A stretch of 64,000 nucleotides of DNA from positions 62,001-126,000 of the forward strand of contig JAQTZV010000011.1 of assembly GCA_028687585.1 (NCBI GenBank), given 5' to 3'. Source of the DNA: Desulfuromonadaceae bacterium (GTDB taxonomy: Bacteria > Desulfobacterota > Desulfuromonadia > Geobacterales > Pseudopelobacteraceae). A program made the position numbers and the translations under genes. Below, piece after piece: positions 63,141 to 64,000 of the stretch. A model generated the notes under the pieces. The model saw only the letters and a list, made by a program, of their open reading frames with translations, searched no databases and had not been told where the DNA came from. Every line of letters starts with the position of its first letter. Positions within the stretch are counted from its first letter, which is position 1.

Positions 63141-63539
63141 TCAGTTTTCTCCATTTCCAGCGGCCTGTAACTGGCATGAGCAACTTCCAGCTATACACTC
63201 CTGTGCAGCCGGGCTGTAGCGGATAACGGTCACCTTCTCCAGCGTAATCATGCCGCCACCCATCATTGCATCAATTCTCGGCATAATGGCATTGATCTTT
63301 TCCTGACAGTCAACGACTTCAACTACAAGCGGCAGCTTGGCAGAAAGATCCAGCAACTTCTGGGTGTGATAGACGCGGTTGGCGCCAAACCCGCAAACGC
63401 CACGCAGCACCGTCGCACCGGCAAACCCCTCAAGCCGCAGCAATTCCATCAGGGCTTCATAGAGCGGTTTATGCTCGAAGCGGTCTCCCTCGCCGATAAA
63501 TATTCTCATCAGCAGTTGTTCACCGGTCAATTTTGTCAT
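63141..63539 (-). CDS. DUF190-family protein
   Basis: 132 residues, with GEQLLMRIFIGEGDRF, LLRLEGFAGATVLRGVCGFG and PLVVEVVDCQEKINAIMP matching the small DUF190 protein often found next to crcB. The fold is GlnB/ferredoxin-like; the role is unknown. The C-terminal CIAGSCSCQ cysteines are an addition to the core. It lies ten bases downstream of crcB. Confidence 0.78.
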   Translation of the reverse strand: MTKLTGEQLLMRIFIGEGDRFEHKPLYEALMELLRLEGFAGATVLRGVCGFGANRVYHTQKLLDLSAKLPLVVEVVDCQEKINAIMPRIDAMMGGGMITLEKVTVIRYSPAAQECIAGSCSCQLQAAGNGEN

Positions 63540-63549
63540 AACAGTATCC

Positions 63550-63927
63550 TTATGTCAGCGTTCGAATCGTAACTATTCCAAGCCAGGTAAACAGGAGGCA
63601 TACGGCAATACTTGCCATAATGTTGGCAAAGGCAACTAGAAACCGACCATCCTCAAGGAGCGAAAATGTTTCGTAACTAAACGTTGAGAATGTTGTCAAG
63701 CCGCCAAGAAAGCCTACAGTCAGACCCAACCGCACAGTATCGGGGATGAGTGTACTGCGCATACCGATTTCCATGATCAACCCGATAAGGTACGCGCCGA
63801 TGATATTGACCACAAAAGTCCCATAGGGAAAAGCACGCCCCAACAGGCTGTAGACCCATCCGGACAGATAAAAGCGGGTAAGGCCGCCCCCCGCACAGAA
63901 CAGAGCTATTGTAACCGCTGTTTTCAT
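63550..63927 (-). CDS. crcB: Fluoride ion channel CrcB (Fluc)
   Basis: 125 residues with four membrane helices. The signature GFLGGLTTFSTFSYE contains the conserved Phe/Ser/Thr pore residues and GTFVVNIIGAYLIGL the Asn motif. Acts as a dual-topology dimer exporting F-. Often riboswitch controlled; the region upstream lies in the 3' end of another gene and no riboswitch is visible within the window. Confidence 0.93.
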   Translation of the reverse strand: MKTAVTIALFCAGGGLTRFYLSGWVYSLLGRAFPYGTFVVNIIGAYLIGLIMEIGMRSTLIPDTVRLGLTVGFLGGLTTFSTFSYETFSLLEDGRFLVAFANIMASIAVCLLFTWLGIVTIRTLT

Positions 63928-63945
63928 GTAGAGGACTCCATACGG

Positions 63946-64000
63946 CTAAAGATCCTCGCCGGTGGTAGTCAGTACCAGCTTGCCGTGTTTGACACCTTTG
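63946..64000 (-). CDS. C-terminal end of an unidentified protein (partial)
   Basis: Eighteen codons including the stop, reading KGVKHGKLVLTTTGEDL. The gene continues beyond the window. The GKLVL pattern resembles C-termini of zinc-type alcohol dehydrogenases or quinone reductases, but this is too little to decide. Upstream of crcB by about 18 bases, so probably in the same operon. Confidence 0.55.
   Translation of the reverse strand, partial: KGVKHGKLVLTTTGEDL

Noticed and set aside
1..64000. CRISPR arrays, tRNA genes, insertion sequences, prophage genes
   Set aside because: No regularly spaced repeats, cloverleaf-like sequences, transposase genes or phage structural genes were recognised on reading both strands.

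Overview
The window looks like a chromosomal segment of a Geobacter-type deltaproteobacterium (Desulfuromonadia). This is inferred from the gene set: a cbb3-type oxidase with fused and single-haem cytochrome c subunits, cytochrome bd, an M42 peptidase, a CheX-type chemotaxis protein, PSP1/RicT, and a very long O-antigen/exopolysaccharide locus. No rRNA, tRNA, CRISPR array, insertion sequence or prophage was recognised.

Layout. 1-5.9 kb: the 5' end of a probable MscS-type channel gene, a structured gene-poor stretch with two strong hairpins, a small secreted protein, mtgA, trmO, nudC with a YkgJ-type Cys-cluster protein, an orphan CheX and a carboxymuconolactone-decarboxylase-like protein. 6.1-15.5 kb: two terminal oxidases back to back (ccoN-ccoO-small TM protein-cytochrome c, then cydAB) followed by cydDC, needed for bd maturation. 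15.5-21.5 kb: guaBA, then rnc, an Elp3-like radical SAM gene and an M42 aminopeptidase, each group behind a good sigma70-type promoter. 21.6-26.2 kb: a plus-strand tmk-holB-ricT-metG operon, with a dispersed-repeat-like element in its leader and a palindromic repeat between holB and ricT.

From 26.3 to 63.2 kb almost everything is on the minus strand and builds or exports a surface polysaccharide. It holds twelve glycosyltransferases, a eukaryote-like UDP-galactopyranose mutase, five SAM methyltransferases, a DegT-family sugar aminotransferase with a cupin, a B12/radical SAM enzyme, a Wzm/Wzt ABC exporter, a UbiA prenyltransferase of the phosphoribosyl-decaprenol type, an orphan ABC ATPase, an alpha-1,2-fucosyltransferase with GDP-fucose synthase, a Wzx-type flippase and a YfhO-type membrane protein. 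A HepT/MntA toxin-antitoxin pair sits between wzm and wzt. A housekeeping/signalling island at 47.9-51.3 kb (PpiC, CheY, an MshEN-like/CheX protein, TrmN6) splits the locus in two. At its upstream end is a winged-helix regulator preceded by a perfect 29-bp palindrome, the best candidate for an operator of the locus. The window closes with a DUF190 protein, the fluoride channel CrcB and the 3' end of one more gene.

Most interesting points: the MntA/HepT pair embedded in the exporter operon; the 29-bp palindrome and its fused regulator; the possible c-di-GMP-binding repeats joined to a CheX domain next to CheY; the cytochrome fusion in ccoO; interleaved inverted repeats after the cbb3 operon; a short ORF with an in-frame amber codon; and the repeat-derived leader of tmk. 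All functional statements come from reading the translated sequence and remembered family features; no database search was run.
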